A stretch of DNA of 64,000 nucleotides from an uncultured Synechococcus sp. (GTDB taxonomy: Bacteria > Cyanobacteriota > Cyanobacteriia > PCC-6307 > Cyanobiaceae): the NCBI GenBank assembly GCA_913057985.1, contig CAJXPL010000015.1, positions 1-64,000 on the forward strand. Reading direction: 5' to 3'. Below, one piece after another: positions 23,219 through 31,819 of this stretch; the stretch's first letter is position 1; the number at the start of each line of letters is the position of its first letter. The position numbers and the translations under genes were made by a program. Under the pieces are notes generated by a model. The model was not told the DNA's origin, did not search any database, and saw nothing but the letters and a program-made list of their open reading frames with translations.

Positions 23219-24430
23219 ATGACTGCTTTCTCCAGGGTTTTGAGGTGCCGGCGTGAGTTGTCAGTGGATGCTGACGATGGGCTGAGGTTGCTCAATCTTG
23301 CCAATGCCTGTCGACTCGACGATCAACTGACGGAGGCGTTGTGCTGGGCGCAGTGGTCGGTGCGCCCGAATCGTTGGCCCGATGGGGTGGTGGATGCCCG
23401 AGCGGCACAAGGTTTGGCCAATGTGCTTTTGGATTTGGGTCGTTTCGAGGCAGCGGAGACTTGGTTCTGCAAAGCCGATCCTGCCTTCTGCCTGGCTGAG
23501 GTGCAGTGGAATCGCAGTCGCATCGCCCTCGCGCGGGGGGACCTGCTACGCGCTTGGCAGTTAGCGGAAGGACGTTGGCTGTCGATGCCAGATCATCGAG
23601 GTTGTCCAGCGCCACCCTTCTGGCAGGGCTGGCAGGAATGCGAGGCGGTGATCGTCTGGGATGAGCAGGGGTTCGGTGACACGTTGCAGGCCCTGCGCTG
23701 GCTACCGCTGTTGTGCCAACAGCATTCGGGACGGGTAGAGCTACTGGTGCGCCAGCCCTTGCTGCGTCTGATTCAGCAGGGAATGGCATGGCTCGGCGCA
23801 GGATTGCAAGTCGTTCCCTGGTCGCCGCAGGAGGCCCCCCATCCTCGTCTTGGTTGCCATGGATCGATATTGAGCCTGCCGCTTCTGATGCAGTGCAGGT
23901 GTTGGGTAGACGGTGCCATACTGAGGTTGCCGCCGCCTGCCAGGCGTGAAAACGCTGCGCTGCGAATTGGCTTGGTCTGGGAAGCGGGCCGTTATCTCGA
24001 CGAGCCCGGTCAGGCTCTGGAGTACCGCCGTAAGTCGTTGCCCCCCCTTGTTCAGCAGGAGCTATGTCGGCAGCTGCGGGCTCGGAGCCTTGAGGTTGTC
24101 TTGCTGGAGCCCGGCTCGCACCTCCATGCTTCCGCCGACTTCCTTGAGCAGGCGCAGTGGATTCAGCGCTGTGATCTTTTGCTCAGTGTGGATACGGCTG
24201 CGGCTCATCTGGGCGGTTCCATGGGGCACCCCACCTGGTTGCTTCTCCCCTGGGCATGTGCCTGTCGCTGGGGCCGCTCGTCCGTTTCGACACCCCTCTA
24301 TGCCTCGATGCGCTTGTTTCGGCAGCCGCGCCATGGTGATTGGCAGGGGCTGCTGGCGAAGTTGTTAGACGCTTTGGATCAGTGGTTGCTGGAGCGTTCC
24401 GCTGCCGTGAGCTCCTCAAACAGGGCCTGA
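23219..24430 (+). CDS. TPR protein with GT9-like domain
   Basis: Encodes about 403 residues from ATG; TTG at 23177 is an alternative. Residues 1-140 are helical TPR-like repeats (LRLLNLANACRLDDQLTEAL, GLANVLLDLGRFEAAETWF). The C-terminal half looks like the heptosyltransferase-like GT9 fold: VIVWDEQGFGDTLQALRWLPLL at the start and LLLSVDTAAAHLGGSMGHPTWLLL near the end. TPR-GT9 proteins are common in cyanobacterial glycan and glycoprotein clusters; activity is unproved. It converges on the glycosyltransferase gene at 24379 with 52 bases of overlap. Confidence 0.65.
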   Translation: MTAFSRVLRCRRELSVDADDGLRLLNLANACRLDDQLTEALCWAQWSVRPNRWPDGVVDARAAQGLANVLLDLGRFEAAETWFCKADPAFCLAEVQWNRSRIALARGDLLRAWQLAEGRWLSMPDHRGCPAPPFWQGWQECEAVIVWDEQGFGDTLQALRWLPLLCQQHSGRVELLVRQPLLRLIQQGMAWLGAGLQVVPWSPQEAPHPRLGCHGSILSLPLLMQCRCWVDGAILRLPPPARRENAALRIGLVWEAGRYLDEPGQALEYRRKSLPPLVQQELCRQLRARSLEVVLLEPGSHLHASADFLEQAQWIQRCDLLLSVDTAAAHLGGSMGHPTWLLLPWACACRWGRSSVSTPLYASMRLFRQPRHGDWQGLLAKLLDALDQWLLERSAAVSSSNRA

Positions 24431-25590
24431 TATCTCGGAAGAGTGTGGCGGAGGTTGAAGTGTTGCTCCACCGTGCGGCGCGCGGCTTGCCCCAGGGCAC
24501 GGCGTTGGTTGGGCTCCTTGAGCATGCGGATTATGGCCTCGGCCAGTTGGTGATGGTCGTTGAACGGAACCAGCACACCGTTGGCCCCATCGCGGATCGA
24601 TGCTGAGATCGGGCTGCCCGGATTGCTGATCAGGGGCGCTGCACAGGCCATCGCTTCCAAAACACTCCAGGACAGGGTGTAGGGGTAACTCAGGGCGAGA
24701 TGGCAGGCACTGCACTGCAGTACGGTAAGCATCTCCTCATGCTCTAGCCACCCCACAACGTGGATGCGGCTGCGATTGACTTCCGCCGGTAAGGCCAAGA
24801 ACGCATCGTTCAGGTGGCTGTCGCTCCTCGGTTCCTCCAGGCCGTAGCCGCCGTCGTCCCCTCCTACGAGCAGCAGGTTCGCGTCGGGAACGGCTGCGCT
24901 CACGGCTGGCCAGGCCCACAGCACCTGGCGTAGCCCCCGCAGGGGTTCCAGCTCTCGGGACACCAGGGTGACGAGGGGGTCTCCAGCTCGAATGGGTCGC
25001 CCATTCAGTAGGAGTTGGGCGGCTGGATTGGGGCTGATGGCCTCAAGGTCGACCCCTTCTGGCAGCACCCTGAGTTGCTGTTGCAGGTCTGGCGGGAAGC
25101 TGTCCCGCTGGCTCGGGCTCGCCACCATGGACACGCTCGCTGTCTCAATCCCTTGGCGTGCCAAGTTGTTTTGTTCAATGAACAGCTCGGGATCGGGCCA
25201 ATCGCCTCCGATTGACTGGTCAAAGCCATAGCCCAAGGCAAGGGGGGAGCCCCAGAGTTCGGGGAAGGTAATCAGTGGCCGGTCCGGCCAGATGGTGTTC
25301 AGGCCAAGGGCTTCTCCCCAGGCTGTGTGCACGAGCACCAAATCAGGTGCCTGATCCCTGGCCAAGAGATGGCGGCAGATTTCAGCCACTGCCGCACCCC
25401 GTTGTTCCGCCGAGGGGGCGTCGTCATTCTTGAGGTGATATCGCAGATAACGCAGCCCTTCCCAGGCTTTCCCCTCTGGAGCATCGCCGCAGGATCCAAG
25501 GGCTGTGATCTGGTGCCCCGCAGCGAGCCAAGCGGGGGCTAAATCTCTGAACTGACCGGGAAAATTCTGGTGGATCAGAAGCAGATGCAT
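24379..25590 (-). CDS. Glycosyltransferase family 4
   Basis: Encodes about 403 residues from the ATG of MHLLLIHQNFPGQFRDLAPAW, which is a typical GT4 N-terminus; longer frames to 25728 add a non-conserved tail. The C-terminal domain shows SRELEPLRGLRQVL, LLLVGGDDGGYG and the donor-binding segment LSWSVLEAMACAAPLISNPGSPISASIRDGANGVLV. It transfers a sugar from a nucleotide donor. The neighbouring TPR-GT and the T1SS operon suggest either capsule or surface glycoprotein modification. It is divergent from the next gene with about 50 bases between. Confidence 0.8.
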   Translation of the reverse strand: MHLLLIHQNFPGQFRDLAPAWLAAGHQITALGSCGDAPEGKAWEGLRYLRYHLKNDDAPSAEQRGAAVAEICRHLLARDQAPDLVLVHTAWGEALGLNTIWPDRPLITFPELWGSPLALGYGFDQSIGGDWPDPELFIEQNNLARQGIETASVSMVASPSQRDSFPPDLQQQLRVLPEGVDLEAISPNPAAQLLLNGRPIRAGDPLVTLVSRELEPLRGLRQVLWAWPAVSAAVPDANLLLVGGDDGGYGLEEPRSDSHLNDAFLALPAEVNRSRIHVVGWLEHEEMLTVLQCSACHLALSYPYTLSWSVLEAMACAAPLISNPGSPISASIRDGANGVLVPFNDHHQLAEAIIRMLKEPNQRRALGQAARRTVEQHFNLRHTLPRYQALFEELTAAERSSNH

Positions 25591-25642
25591 CCCTTTGCCT
25601 TTGGTGCAATCCGCCAACACTCGTAACTTAGGGCCCACGTTG

Positions 25643-26716
25643 ATGTGGTCCATGGGTATGCGCCGCTGGATGTTGCAACGCCTGGCTGGACTGGGCTCAG
25701 GATCGAACCGCTTTGAGCTGCTCCACAACCAGGGTGAGGAGTTGGTGTTGCCCCAGTGGGCCGAGCTGGACCTTCGGCTCTCGGAACGCCCCTGGTCTGT
25801 ATCGCGGATGTCGGTGCTGCTGCAGGAAGCTGCATTGCAGCCCTCGGTGGTGACGCTGCAGGCGGCGCGTCAAGTACGGCATCGCCTCTCAACCTTCTGG
25901 CTGGAGGCCCCCACCGATCATCTGGAAGACCTGTACCAAGGGCCGCTGGGGTCGTTGCAGCAGGAGCTGATGCAGGGGCCTCTGATGAGGCAGGTCTTGG
26001 CGCGGGATGAGCGGCAGTGGCTGGACCAGCTCACGGCCGCACTCTCGCAACCGGATCAGAAACCAAGGCAAGCGAATCTGCTCGTGGCCTGGATGCCCTA
26101 CGCCAGCGCGATCGGGCTGACAGTGGTGGATCCCAGCCATGCCCTGCCGCAGTGGTTGCTGTCGGATTACGTACGTTTCTGTGAACCCGGGCTGGAGGAG
26201 GAGCTGAACCGCCCTATGGCGCTGCTGGAACCGGCTGATCCGCCGCAGGTTGAGGAGATAACGCCCTTGAGCAACCGTCGGGGAGAGGAGGCGATGGCCT
26301 GGTTTAAAGACGAAGCAGCCCTGTCCCGTGTGGTGGCGCTGATCAATCAGTACGGGCTGAATCCTGCCGATCAGGATGTGCTGGAGGAACTCAGCGGGCT
26401 GCGCAGTGTGGTCGCTCAGCTCTGGTTGGATGTCGAACCCGAGCAACTCAAAACTCTGTTCGACACACCGGTGGGGCTGGTCACCCAGAGCTTGATCAGC
26501 AGCGGCTTCGGCCAGGAGCTGGTGGATGACGACGACGAACGGGCCCGCCGGGAGTTGCCCGGGTTGATGCCGGACCTTTCTGATCCCCAGGCCCAGGCGG
26601 TGCTGCTGGCGTTGATGCTCTTCTACCCAAGCGGTGCGGTGACGGTGGAGGACCCCTCCGTGCTGCCGGAGTGGCTGGGGGTTGTGGTTGAGAGCCTGCA
26701 GTCAGCGGCTGGGTAG
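25643..26716 (+). CDS. Hypothetical protein beside type I secretion operon
   Basis: Encodes about 357 residues; ATG codons at 25643, 25652 and 25658 are possible starts. I recognise no family. The sequence is soluble and largely helical, Leu- and Gln-rich, with an acidic segment ELVDDDDERARRELPG and no membrane segment or signal peptide. It converges on the parvulin gene with 15 bases of overlap and may work with the secretion genes, but nothing in the sequence proves this. Confidence 0.55.
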   Translation: MWSMGMRRWMLQRLAGLGSGSNRFELLHNQGEELVLPQWAELDLRLSERPWSVSRMSVLLQEAALQPSVVTLQAARQVRHRLSTFWLEAPTDHLEDLYQGPLGSLQQELMQGPLMRQVLARDERQWLDQLTAALSQPDQKPRQANLLVAWMPYASAIGLTVVDPSHALPQWLLSDYVRFCEPGLEEELNRPMALLEPADPPQVEEITPLSNRRGEEAMAWFKDEAALSRVVALINQYGLNPADQDVLEELSGLRSVVAQLWLDVEPEQLKTLFDTPVGLVTQSLISSGFGQELVDDDDERARRELPGLMPDLSDPQAQAVLLALMLFYPSGAVTVEDPSVLPEWLGVVVESLQSAAG

Positions 26717-27451
26717 GGGTCCGGGGACCTCGCCGGCCAGCAGCTGCATCACCCGGCTGTCGAGCCAGGCCTCGAACAACTCTTCGCGCAGCTCCTCGCG
26801 GGTGGCGCCATCCAGCCTGGCGCGCTGCCAGTCGTCCAGGCGAAGAATCAGCCACACGTCTTCGAGGAAGAACGGCGCGAGCAGTTCCCCCGGGCGACTG
26901 GTCCGCAGCTTGTGCACCACCGTGTCGTGGGCCTGGTTCAGCGCCACCGGCCCCACGCATCCGCCCCGTTCGCGCTCGGATCCGAGGGAGTAGTGCTGGG
27001 CGAGGCCGGCAAAATCCGCTTCGCCATCCAGCAGACGCTGGTGCAGCTCAAAGGCGAGATCGCCGTCCTCAACGCGGATGAGGGAATAACTGATCTGATC
27101 GCGCTCCAGTTTCTGGTCGAGAAAGCGCACCTCCACTTCGGAGTCGAACATCTGCTGTTGAAAGCGTTCGAGCCGTTCGCTGCGGGTGGCGAAGTAGAGC
27201 AGGTCCTCGGCGGTCCACCCCTTGCTCTGAAGGTAGGACTCCTGTTCCGCTGCGGTGCTGATCTCCAGCTCCTGCAGGTAGTCCTCCACCTCTTGCTCCT
27301 CAACCGCCACGGGAAGCGGCACCGCCCGGCAGATTTCGTCGTACACCGCCGCTTGGGCAATGGCCAGGCACAGCCCCTGCTGCCGGGCGATGCGGTTCAA
27401 GGTGATGGCATCACAGAAGGGAACGCCGGGATGCAGTTCGATTTCAGCCAT
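26702..27451 (-). CDS. Parvulin-type peptidyl-prolyl isomerase
   Basis: Encodes 249 residues. The C-terminal part has the parvulin core: a hydrophilic segment, DFAGLAQHYSLGSERERGGCVGPVAL, then ELLAPFFLEDVWLILRLDDWQRARL. The helical N-terminal part resembles the SurA/PrsA chaperone region (QEVEDYLQELEISTAAEQESYLQSKGW). No signal peptide is visible, so it may act in the cytoplasm on substrates before export. It is the last gene of the T1SS operon and overlaps the small membrane protein gene by 8 bases. Parvulins paired with HlyB/HlyD are known from cyanobacterial export operons. Confidence 0.8.
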   Translation of the reverse strand: MAEIELHPGVPFCDAITLNRIARQQGLCLAIAQAAVYDEICRAVPLPVAVEEQEVEDYLQELEISTAAEQESYLQSKGWTAEDLLYFATRSERLERFQQQMFDSEVEVRFLDQKLERDQISYSLIRVEDGDLAFELHQRLLDGEADFAGLAQHYSLGSERERGGCVGPVALNQAHDTVVHKLRTSRPGELLAPFFLEDVWLILRLDDWQRARLDGATREELREELFEAWLDSRVMQLLAGEVPGPLPSR

Positions 27452-27725
27452 GGAATTCCCTCCACACCAGCCGGTACACCAGCCATCCCAGGGGCGGCAC
27501 CAAGACCAAAGGCAGCAGCGCCGCCGCAGTGATCATCGGTTCCCCGAACAGCCAGGGCAGGCACCAGCTCAGGCTGTAGGCCCCAAGAATCAGACCAATG
27601 CGCTGCCGGCGGCCCTGCAGCCAGCTCCAACAGCGCCGGCTGTGCAGCCGGAGACGGTCCAGGCGCCGCTGGCGCTGCTGCGGCAGGTACCGCCAGAAGG
27701 GATGGGGATCGGCAGCTGCCATCAA
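27444..27725 (-). CDS. Small membrane protein of the secretion operon
   Basis: Encodes 93 residues. An Arg-rich head (QRQRRLDRLRLHSRRCW) is followed by two hydrophobic segments (RIGLILGAYSLSWCLPWLF and ITAAALLPLVLVPPLGWLVYRLV), giving a two-helix membrane protein. It overlaps HlyD by 4 bases and the parvulin by 8, which indicates translational coupling. No family is recognised. It may be an accessory subunit of the exporter. Confidence 0.6.
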   Translation of the reverse strand: MMAAADPHPFWRYLPQQRQRRLDRLRLHSRRCWSWLQGRRQRIGLILGAYSLSWCLPWLFGEPMITAAALLPLVLVPPLGWLVYRLVWREFHG

Positions 27726-28978
27726 CGCAGACGCTCCAGGCTGCGGCGCTTGTCGTCAAACAGACCGGTGATGGCAGAGATGAAGCGGCGATCTCGCAGG
27801 TGCAGGCTGGCAGTGAGGCTCATGCCCGCCTGTAGGGGGAGCGACCGCCGTCCCACCTGCAGGGTTTGGCTGCTGAGTTTCAGGACGGCGGGAAAGTGCA
27901 GGCCCTGGGCGTCCAGCCCCAGCTCACGACGTTGTTGTTCTGGCGTGAGTGCATCGGATCCGATCCGCTGCACCGTGGCGGGCAGATCGCTGAAATCCCC
28001 GGCCGGAAAGGCATTCAGCGAGATATCAGCGCGTTGGCCGATCTGGACGAAGCCGATGGCGCTGTTGGGGAGATACACCTTGGCCTGAAGGGCATCGGTG
28101 GGGACGATCCGCAGCAGGGGACGGTTGCTGTCTCCCCGTTGCACCACGCTGCCGGGACGGACCTGAAGGTCGAAGACCACACCATCGGTGCTGGCTGTGA
28201 GGCTGCTGCTCTCGAGCAGCAGTTCGGCTTCGCTGATTTGGCGGCGGAGCACCTGCATTTGTTGCCTCAGCCGTTCGTTCTCCTTGCGCAGGCTGACGTT
28301 TCGGCTGGCGACGCCCGCCGCTTGATTGGCGGACAGGCGCTGTTCGTCGCGGCGCTCGGCCTCCAGGTCGGACTGCAGTTGGGCCAGCCTCTCGCGAGCC
28401 GAGAGCACCTGCAGTTCACTGCTGGCGCCAGCTTGCAGCAGCTGCTGGTACCGCTCCGCCACCGTTTCGGCGGTGGCGATGGAGCGTTCCAGGCCCTGGA
28501 TCCGCACCTGGCTGCGGGCCAGGGAGGCGGCTTCGCTGCTCTGGCGTCCTCGTCGTTCCTGCTCCTGATTGCGGTAGAGCTCGCGTTCTTCAGGGGTTAA
28601 AGCGTTTTGGAGCCCCTCCCCCAGCAGCACTTGGTTCACCTTGAACTGGCGTTCCAGGCTGGCGAGGCTGATCCGCCCTGCATCCCGTTGGGCGGTGGCC
28701 TTCTGGGTGTCGAAATGGAGCAGCACGGTGCCGGCTTGCACCTGCTGCCCCTCCTTCACCGTCACCTGGTCCACCACCCCGGCTACCGGCGCAGTAACGG
28801 CCTGGGCGGGCCGCAGCGGCTGCAACTTGCCCTGCACCATCACGGTCTCCGGCAAGGGCGCCCAAAAGGCCCAGAGTGTTGTCAACCCGGTGGCCCCCAC
28901 AAGCGTCCACACCAGCACCGAGGAAACGTGGCGGGTCTTGTTCAGCAGCACCGGCTGATTGAAACTCCATGGTTCCAT
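27722..28978 (-). CDS. HlyD-type membrane fusion protein
   Basis: Encodes 418 residues. A single transmembrane helix lies at about 20-40 (VSSVLVWTLVGATGLTTLWAF). It is followed by a lipoyl-like half motif (VTAPVAGVVDQVTVKEGQQVQAG), a long coiled coil (about 130-290) with Gln- and Arg-rich heptads, then the second lipoyl half (TASTDGVVFDLQVRPGSVVQRGD) and a C-terminal beta-barrel region. It bridges the inner-membrane ABC exporter and an outer-membrane TolC-like channel, which is not in the window. Its ATG overlaps the ABC gene stop by one base. Confidence 0.85.
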   Translation of the reverse strand: MEPWSFNQPVLLNKTRHVSSVLVWTLVGATGLTTLWAFWAPLPETVMVQGKLQPLRPAQAVTAPVAGVVDQVTVKEGQQVQAGTVLLHFDTQKATAQRDAGRISLASLERQFKVNQVLLGEGLQNALTPEERELYRNQEQERRGRQSSEAASLARSQVRIQGLERSIATAETVAERYQQLLQAGASSELQVLSARERLAQLQSDLEAERRDEQRLSANQAAGVASRNVSLRKENERLRQQMQVLRRQISEAELLLESSSLTASTDGVVFDLQVRPGSVVQRGDSNRPLLRIVPTDALQAKVYLPNSAIGFVQIGQRADISLNAFPAGDFSDLPATVQRIGSDALTPEQQRRELGLDAQGLHFPAVLKLSSQTLQVGRRSLPLQAGMSLTASLHLRDRRFISAITGLFDDKRRSLERLR

Positions 28979-31797
28979 CAGCTCAGACCCTCCTGGGCCT
29001 GGCTTTGGTAGAGGGCGTAGTACCAGCCCTGTCGCTCCAGCAGGCTGGCGTGGTCGCCGATCTCCATCACGGCGCCCTGGTCCATTACCACAATCATGTC
29101 GGCAGGACGGACGGTCGAGAGGCGGTGGGTGATGAAGAACACCGTGCGGCCGCGGAAGGCCTCGAACAGATTGCGGCAGACCTGCCGTTCGGTGCGGGCG
29201 TCAAGGGCGCTGGTGGCTTCATCGAGGATCAGCATGCTGGGGTTCTGCAGCACCGCCCGAGCCAGGGCCATGCGTTGTCGCTGCCCACCGGACAGACCAG
29301 CCCCCCGTTCGCCGACCGAGCTGTTGTAGCCCTCCGGCAACTCCATGATGAAGTCGTGAGCGCAGGCGATTCGGGCGGCCCTCATGAGCTCCTCGCTGGT
29401 GGCATCCGGTTTCACCATCAGCAGGTTTTCCTTGATCGTCCCGTCGAACAGAAGGGAATCCTGCGGAACCACGCCGATCTGCCGCCGCAAGGAGTACAGC
29501 TCCACCTTGCTCACATCGAGCCCATCGATCTGGATCTGGCCCGATTCCGGGCTGTAAAAGCGCGGCAGCAGCTTCAGCAGGGTGGATTTGCCTGAGCCGG
29601 AACCGCCCACCATGCCCACGAAGGTGCCCTGGGGCACATCGAGGCTCACGTTATGGAGGATGGCGGGCCCATCGTCCGTGTAGCGGAAGTCGACGTTGCG
29701 AATGGTCACGGCTCCCTGCAGGGGTGGCATGGGGATGTTGCGAGCACCGCTCTCGCTCTGTTCGGTGGGCCGGTCCACCACATCAGCTGCCAATTTGAGG
29801 TTGCGGGACTGGATCTTGAACTGCTGCCAGGTCTGCACCAGCTGCACCAGCGGTCCGGTGACGCGGTCGCCGATGATCCGAAAGGCGAACAGGGCTCCGA
29901 TCGAGAGTTCGTTGCGGGAGACCAGCCAGATCCCCACCACCATCGTGGCGATGCCGGAGAGGTCACCGATGCATTTGGCGAGGGCTCCCACGGTTTCACC
30001 GCTCACCTTGAGTTTGAAGTCTTCGCCGATGAAGCGGCTGTAGCGGTCCTGGAAGGCCCAGCGGGTTTTCAGCTCCGCGTTCTGGGATTTGATCGTCTGG
30101 ATTCCGGTGATCGCCTCGGTGAGGTAGCTGTTGGTGTTGACGCCCTCGTGCACCACCCGATCGATCTGATGTTCCACGACAGGGTTGGCGATCAAGGCCA
30201 GCACGATGAAGAGCGGCAGGCTGCTGAGGGTGATCAGGGTGAGCAGCGGGTTGAGGCTGAGCAGCACCGCCAGATACAGCAGGCTGAAGCTGAAATCCAC
30301 CAGGGTGGTGAGTGCCTTGCTGATCAGGAAGTCCCTGAGCCGATCCAGTTGGGTGAAGTAGTACGTGATCTGGCCCACGGGCCTTGCGTCAAAGAAACCT
30401 TGTGGCAGACGCACCAGGCGGTCGAGGATGGTTTCACGGGTGTCCATGTCCACCCGGTTGGCGATGCCGGTGAAGATCAGGCTACGCACGGCCGTGATCA
30501 GGGCCTGGACGACGCCTGCCAGCACAAGAATCACTCCGATGCTGATCACGGCATCGAGAGAGTCGCTGCCGGAGGTTTGGGCGTTGATCAGACGCATCAC
30601 CCCCAGGGGGGTGACCAAGGCAAGAACATTGACCGCGGCAGAGCTGGCCAGCACTTCGATCAACTCGCGCCGATGGGGGCGCAGGTAGGGGGCATACCAG
30701 CCCCAGCTGAAGCGCTGTTGCTTGCCCCCCGGCCGCCGGCGCAGCAGCAGCAGCCGCAGGGTTGCGTCACCCTCGGCGATGGCGGACGCCGGCACCCGCA
30801 GCGGCCCCAGTTCCGGGTCCAGCAGCCGCAGCTGGCCGTCGGGATCCACGCCATCCACGAGGGCCAGGCAACCCTCGTGTTCAATCACCGCTGGGGTCGG
30901 AACCCGTTCCAGCTGCGCGATTGGGATGTCGGAGAGGGTGACCGATAAATCAAGGCTGCTGAGCAGCTGCCCCATATTCACCAGATTGAGGCGTTGCTGC
31001 TGCTGCAGGAAGGAGCTGATCTGATCGCGCAGATCGTCGTGGTCCAGGGGCACCTGCAGATAGCTGGCGACGGCGTCGCACAGCGCCAGCGGGATGGCCT
31101 CGGGGCCACTGGCCCGGTTGAGCCGAAGCACTGCAGTGTTCTCTGGCTTCGGCTCCTCCTTCGGGGCTGGCGTCAGTTGCTCCAGTTCCAGCTTCAGCCG
31201 CTGTTCTGCAGGGTCGGGCAGCCAGAGCAAGCGCTGTTGCAGGGGTGGCGTTGGCGGTTGCTCCGGCCAGCAGCGCCCATCCGGCCAGTGCCATTGGCCG
31301 CCGGGCCTCGGATCCGGTGCGCTGTCGATCGACCAACGGCAGCTGTCGATCAGGCTCGACCAGTGATCCAGCTGGCGACTGCGGGAGGGATTGGCGTGGG
31401 CCAGATGCAAGAGCAGATGCACCAGTTCGGTCCGGGGCGTCTGGGCAGCGCACCAGTTGCGCAGGGCTGCACTGCAGCTCCAGAGCTGGTGAAACCGATC
31501 GGCGGAGAGCTCGAACAGGTCGGTGGGTTCGGCGGCGCGGAGGTGTTCGATCGCCCGTCCGTGCGCCACCCCCAGCCAGCCCACCAGGGTGCCGGCACCA
31601 TGGCGCTCCACCGTGCGCCATTCCTGCCGGGGCGGCAGCTGCATCAAGCTGCGCAGACTGCCCCTTTGCACCCACCAGATGCAGTTGGGCTCTTCCCCGG
31701 CATCGAGCAGCACCTCACCGGTGCCGAGGTGTCGCTGCTTCGCTCCCTGAATCAGCAGGAGCTCCAGATCAGCATCAAGAACCGGCTGCTCGAGCAT
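28978..31797 (-). CDS. Type I secretion ABC exporter with cNMP-binding-like domain
   Basis: Encodes about 939 residues from ATG MLEQPVLDADLELLL. The first about 130 residues look like a cyclic-nucleotide-binding domain (GTGEVLLDAGEEPNCIWWVQRGSLRSL). A C39-like region follows (EHEGCLALVDGVDPDGQ) without an obvious catalytic Cys-His pair, so cleavage is unlikely. Then come six transmembrane helices and an ABC ATPase with Walker A GGSGSGKST, signature LSGGQRQRMALARA and Walker B MLILDEATSALD. It exports a protein substrate in one step. First gene of the exporter operon after the glycosyltransferase at 31820. Confidence 0.85.
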   Translation of the reverse strand: MLEQPVLDADLELLLIQGAKQRHLGTGEVLLDAGEEPNCIWWVQRGSLRSLMQLPPRQEWRTVERHGAGTLVGWLGVAHGRAIEHLRAAEPTDLFELSADRFHQLWSCSAALRNWCAAQTPRTELVHLLLHLAHANPSRSRQLDHWSSLIDSCRWSIDSAPDPRPGGQWHWPDGRCWPEQPPTPPLQQRLLWLPDPAEQRLKLELEQLTPAPKEEPKPENTAVLRLNRASGPEAIPLALCDAVASYLQVPLDHDDLRDQISSFLQQQQRLNLVNMGQLLSSLDLSVTLSDIPIAQLERVPTPAVIEHEGCLALVDGVDPDGQLRLLDPELGPLRVPASAIAEGDATLRLLLLRRRPGGKQQRFSWGWYAPYLRPHRRELIEVLASSAAVNVLALVTPLGVMRLINAQTSGSDSLDAVISIGVILVLAGVVQALITAVRSLIFTGIANRVDMDTRETILDRLVRLPQGFFDARPVGQITYYFTQLDRLRDFLISKALTTLVDFSFSLLYLAVLLSLNPLLTLITLSSLPLFIVLALIANPVVEHQIDRVVHEGVNTNSYLTEAITGIQTIKSQNAELKTRWAFQDRYSRFIGEDFKLKVSGETVGALAKCIGDLSGIATMVVGIWLVSRNELSIGALFAFRIIGDRVTGPLVQLVQTWQQFKIQSRNLKLAADVVDRPTEQSESGARNIPMPPLQGAVTIRNVDFRYTDDGPAILHNVSLDVPQGTFVGMVGGSGSGKSTLLKLLPRFYSPESGQIQIDGLDVSKVELYSLRRQIGVVPQDSLLFDGTIKENLLMVKPDATSEELMRAARIACAHDFIMELPEGYNSSVGERGAGLSGGQRQRMALARAVLQNPSMLILDEATSALDARTERQVCRNLFEAFRGRTVFFITHRLSTVRPADMIVVMDQGAVMEIGDHASLLERQGWYYALYQSQAQEGLS

Positions 31798-31819
31798 GGT
31801 GGACTGCAGTGGCCATAAC

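Noticed and set aside
29653-30948. 431-codon plus-strand frame
   Set aside because: Antisense to the ABC exporter transmembrane domain; no family features.
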